In this document: in pieces, positions 6,802 to 8,608 of the stretch
How positions within the stretch are numbered: the first letter of the stretch is position 1
Layout of the letters: each line of letters starts with the position of its first letter
Assembly (NCBI GenBank): GCA_007116275.1
Contig: SKIU01000001.1
Span: forward strand, 1-8,608
Length of the DNA stretch: 8,608 nucleotides
Origin: a candidate division SR1 bacterium
GTDB taxonomy: Bacteria; Patescibacteriota; Gracilibacteria; Absconditabacterales; Absconditicoccaceae
Direction of reading: 5' to 3'
Position numbers and translations under genes: made by a program
Notes under the pieces: model-generated
Seen by the model: the letters and a program-made list of their open reading frames with translations, nothing else
What the model was told of the DNA's origin: nothing
The model's database searches: none

Positions 6802-8415
6802 ATGAAAGCATCTGATTTGTTGGTAAAATGTTTGGAAAATGAATGAGTGGAGTATATTTATGGTGTACCTGGAGAAGAAAATCTTGATTTGTTAGAGTCA
6901 CTCAAGCATAGTCCAATCAAACTTATTATTACAAGAAATGAACAAACAGCTGTGTTTATGGCCGCTACCTATGGAAGACTAACAGGAAAAGCATGAGTTG
7001 CGTTAGCTACCCTTGGTCCCGGTGCAACCAATATGGTCACTGGTATTGCTCACGCACAGTTGGGTGGTATGCCAGTTATTGTTATTACTGGACAAAAACC
7101 TATCAAAAAATCGAAACAAGGTCGTTTCCAAATTATTGATGTGGTGGGTATGATGAAACCTATAACAAAACGAGCTACAAGTGTTCCTAATGGAAATAGA
7201 ATACCATCTATAGTGAGACAAGCATTTAAAGTTGCTGAAGATGAGAAGCCAGGTGCAGTGCATATAGAACTGGCGGAAGATATAGCAGCTGAAGTTGTTT
7301 CAGAGACCACATTGTTTCCTAGTGAAAAGATTAGAAGACCACAAATAGATGAAAAAATGTTTCATCTACTAGTAGACAGAATTAGACAAGCAAAAACACC
7401 GATGATTTTGGTGTGATCTGGTGCAAATAGAAAAAGAATTACGAAATATCTAACAAAATTTATTGAAAAAACTAATATTCCATTTTTCACATCACAGATG
7501 TGAAAGGGGGTAGTAGATGAATCGCTTCCACAGTATATGTGAACTGCTGCATTGACGAGTGGCGATTATATTCATCCTGTTATCGATCAAGCTGATTTGC
7601 TCATCGTCGTAGGATATGATATCGTTGAAAAACCTACTAATTATCGACATAGTAATGAAGATAGACAGGTAATACATATAAATTTTACTCCAGCAGAAGT
7701 AGATGATATGTATATGCCACAGTTAGAAGTAGTTGGAGATATCGGAAATACTCTTTGGCAGTTGTATGAAAGTGATTTAGATGCTTCTTGCTGGGATTTA
7801 ACTCTTATCTATAAGCAGATACAAGAAGCAAAAAACTCTCTTACTATAAATATTGACCAAGAAAAGGGGAGTGCTGTTATGATGCCAAGAACACTCATTT
7901 CTTCGCTCAGATCCCTGTTGTGAAATGACGATATTATTGCTTTGGATAATGGCCTGTATAAAGTATGGTTTGCTAGGAACTATCCTGCGTATCAGCCGAA
8001 TACGCTTTTGTTAGATAATGCATTGGCGACAATGTGAGCTGGTTACAGTGTTGGTATGGTTGCGAAGATGATTCATCCAGATAGAAATGTAGTTTGTGTT
8101 GTTGGTGATGGTTGATTGGTTATGAATCTGTGAGATATAGAGACTGCAGTTAGGTTGTGACTGGACCTTGTTATTATCGTGCTTAATGACAATGCTTATG
8201 GTATGATAAAATGGAAGCAGAAAGATATGTGATTTGCTGATTATGGTCTTGATTTACAAAATCCTGATTTTATGCAATTGGCTGCAAGTTTTGGTGCACA
8301 CTGATTACGTGTTTCTCATCCTGATGAGTTTGATGCAGTTATGAAAAAATCCCTTGATAACAAAGGTGTAACCATAGTAGAAGTTGTATTTTCCTATCCT
8401 GATAAAGTACAATAA
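6802..8415 (+). CDS. Acetolactate synthase large subunit-type ThDP enzyme
   Basis: Thiamine-diphosphate enzyme, most likely condensing two pyruvates to 2-acetolactate; the substrate is inferred. It has 537 residues, near the family norm. The N-terminal Pyr domain has GVPGEENLDLLESL, ITRNEQTAVFMAATYGRLTG with the catalytic Glu E47, and LGPGATNMVTGIAHAQLGGMP. KQGRFQIIDVVGMMKPITK matches a known ALS-like subgroup. The central domain spans about 185-320 (MILVGSGA near its start). The C-terminal PP domain carries GDGG (435-438) and NDN (462-464), the cofactor and Mg2+ motif, followed by AYGMIKWKQ. Twelve TGA codons are read as Gly, including G438. The usual RHE of this family is RNE here. No regulatory subunit gene (ilvN) or next-step gene (ilvC, ilvD, alsD) is adjacent, so a biosynthetic or acetoin role cannot be chosen. 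ATG at 6802 follows a T-rich tract without Shine-Dalgarno; the stop is TAA with TAG directly after. Confidence 0.88.
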
Positions 8416-8445
8416 TAGCTAGTTTATTTTTTTGTTAATAATCTC

Positions 8446-8473
8446 TTGCATATTATTATTTTTCCCGTATAAT
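8446..8473 (+). promoter_or_regulatory. Strong sigma70-type promoter for the cold-shock gene
   Basis: TTGCAT (8446-8451) and a perfect TATAAT (8468-8473) are 16 bases apart. A start near 8480 would give a 5' leader of about 39 nt. It is the closest to consensus of the promoters seen here, fitting a highly expressed gene. Confidence 0.65.
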
Positions 8474-8479
8474 GGTATT

Positions 8480-8492
8480 GAGCATATTGCTC
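8480..8492 (+). other. Small stem-loop at the predicted 5' end of the csp leader
   Basis: GAGCA (8480-8484) and TGCTC (8488-8492) form a 5-bp stem with loop TAT, beginning at the predicted transcript start. Such a 5' stem could protect the mRNA or contribute to thermal control. The T-rich sequence after it is broken, so it is less likely to be a terminator. Confidence 0.35.
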
Positions 8493-8518
8493 TATTTTAT
8501 TGTTTCACACTTATTATA

Positions 8519-8608
8519 ATGTCTACTGGTGTAGTAAAGTTCTTTAACACAGACAAAGGGTTTGGATTTATCGTACAAGACGATGGTTCTGCTGATTTGT
8601 TCTTCCAT
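8519..8608 (+). CDS. Cold-shock protein (CspA family), 3' truncated by window edge
   Basis: Small single-domain RNA/DNA-binding protein that acts as an RNA chaperone, often induced by cold. Thirty codons are visible and the frame is open to the last base; family members have about 65-70 residues. The start MSTGVVKFFNTDKGFGFI contains RNP1 (KGFGFI, residues 13-18), and RNP2 begins at LFFH (27-30). The usual aromatic KWFN is KFFN here. No TGA codon occurs in this part. ATG at 8519 sits in TTATTATAATG with no Shine-Dalgarno, about 39 nt after the predicted transcript start. It has its own near-consensus promoter and is probably monocistronic at its 5' end. Confidence 0.92.
   Translation, partial: MSTGVVKFFNTDKGFGFIVQDDGSADLFFH

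Noticed and set aside
7003..7310. Reverse-strand ORFs opposite the acetolactate synthase gene
   Set aside because: They are antisense to the conserved LGPGATN and GRFQIIDVVG regions and resemble no protein family.
1..8415. Interrupted genes as pseudogenes or sequencing errors under the standard code
   Set aside because: All interruptions are TGA, never TAA or TAG, no frame changes are needed, and the TGA codons fall on conserved glycines in motifs such as HELGH and Walker A.
1..8415. TGA as tryptophan (code 4) or selenocysteine
   Set aside because: Gly, not Trp or Cys, is expected at the aligned motif positions; TGG is still used for Trp; fifty scattered TGA codons without selenocysteine insertion elements do not fit Sec.

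Overview
This window appears to come from a bacterium that reads UGA as glycine (genetic code 25), which means candidate phylum Absconditabacteria (SR1) or Gracilibacteria (BD1-5/GN02). Under the standard code almost every gene here is broken by TGA. With TGA read as Gly, seven long uninterrupted genes appear, containing 50 in-frame TGA codons. Many of these fall on conserved glycines: the FtsH Walker A loop, the FtsH zinc motif HELGH, the GalU nucleotide-binding loop and the thiamine-diphosphate motif of the acetolactate synthase. All seven visible gene ends use TAA or TAG. The gene content does not separate the two phyla. The DNA is AT-rich and all supported genes are on the + strand.

Layout. 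Bases 1-1299 are the C-terminal two thirds of the membrane protease FtsH. It is followed after 30 bases by a RicT/YaaT-like PSP1-domain protein (1330-2175) and after another 22 bases by a membrane-anchored TPR protein (2198-3199). These three look like one transcription unit. Next come a GalU-type UTP-glucose-1-phosphate uridylyltransferase (3279-4085) and the replicative helicase DnaB (4149-5504), the latter with its own candidate promoter and a good AT-rich terminator.

Bases 5505-6205 hold no confident protein gene. They contain a doubtful small membrane ORF (5562-5771), a short GC-rich island, and an apparent RNA gene of about 255 nt (about 5871-6126). The RNA has an extended -10 promoter, several stem-loops, a long rod-like hairpin and an intrinsic terminator. 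I could not match it to tmRNA, RNase P RNA, SRP RNA or 6S RNA by eye. It is either an unassigned non-coding RNA or a long leader RNA, and it is the most interesting object in the window.

After it come a histidine-rich protein of unknown function (6206-6700), a stand-alone acetolactate-synthase-type ThDP enzyme (6802-8415), and the first 30 codons of a cold-shock protein (8519 to the window end) behind a near-consensus promoter.

How the genes work together. Most are housekeeping functions: membrane proteolysis, replication, sugar-nucleotide supply for the envelope, and RNA or cold-stress handling. No pathway is complete here. Start codons almost all lack a Shine-Dalgarno sequence and are preceded by T-rich tracts. 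The three best candidate promoters share a 16-nt spacer.
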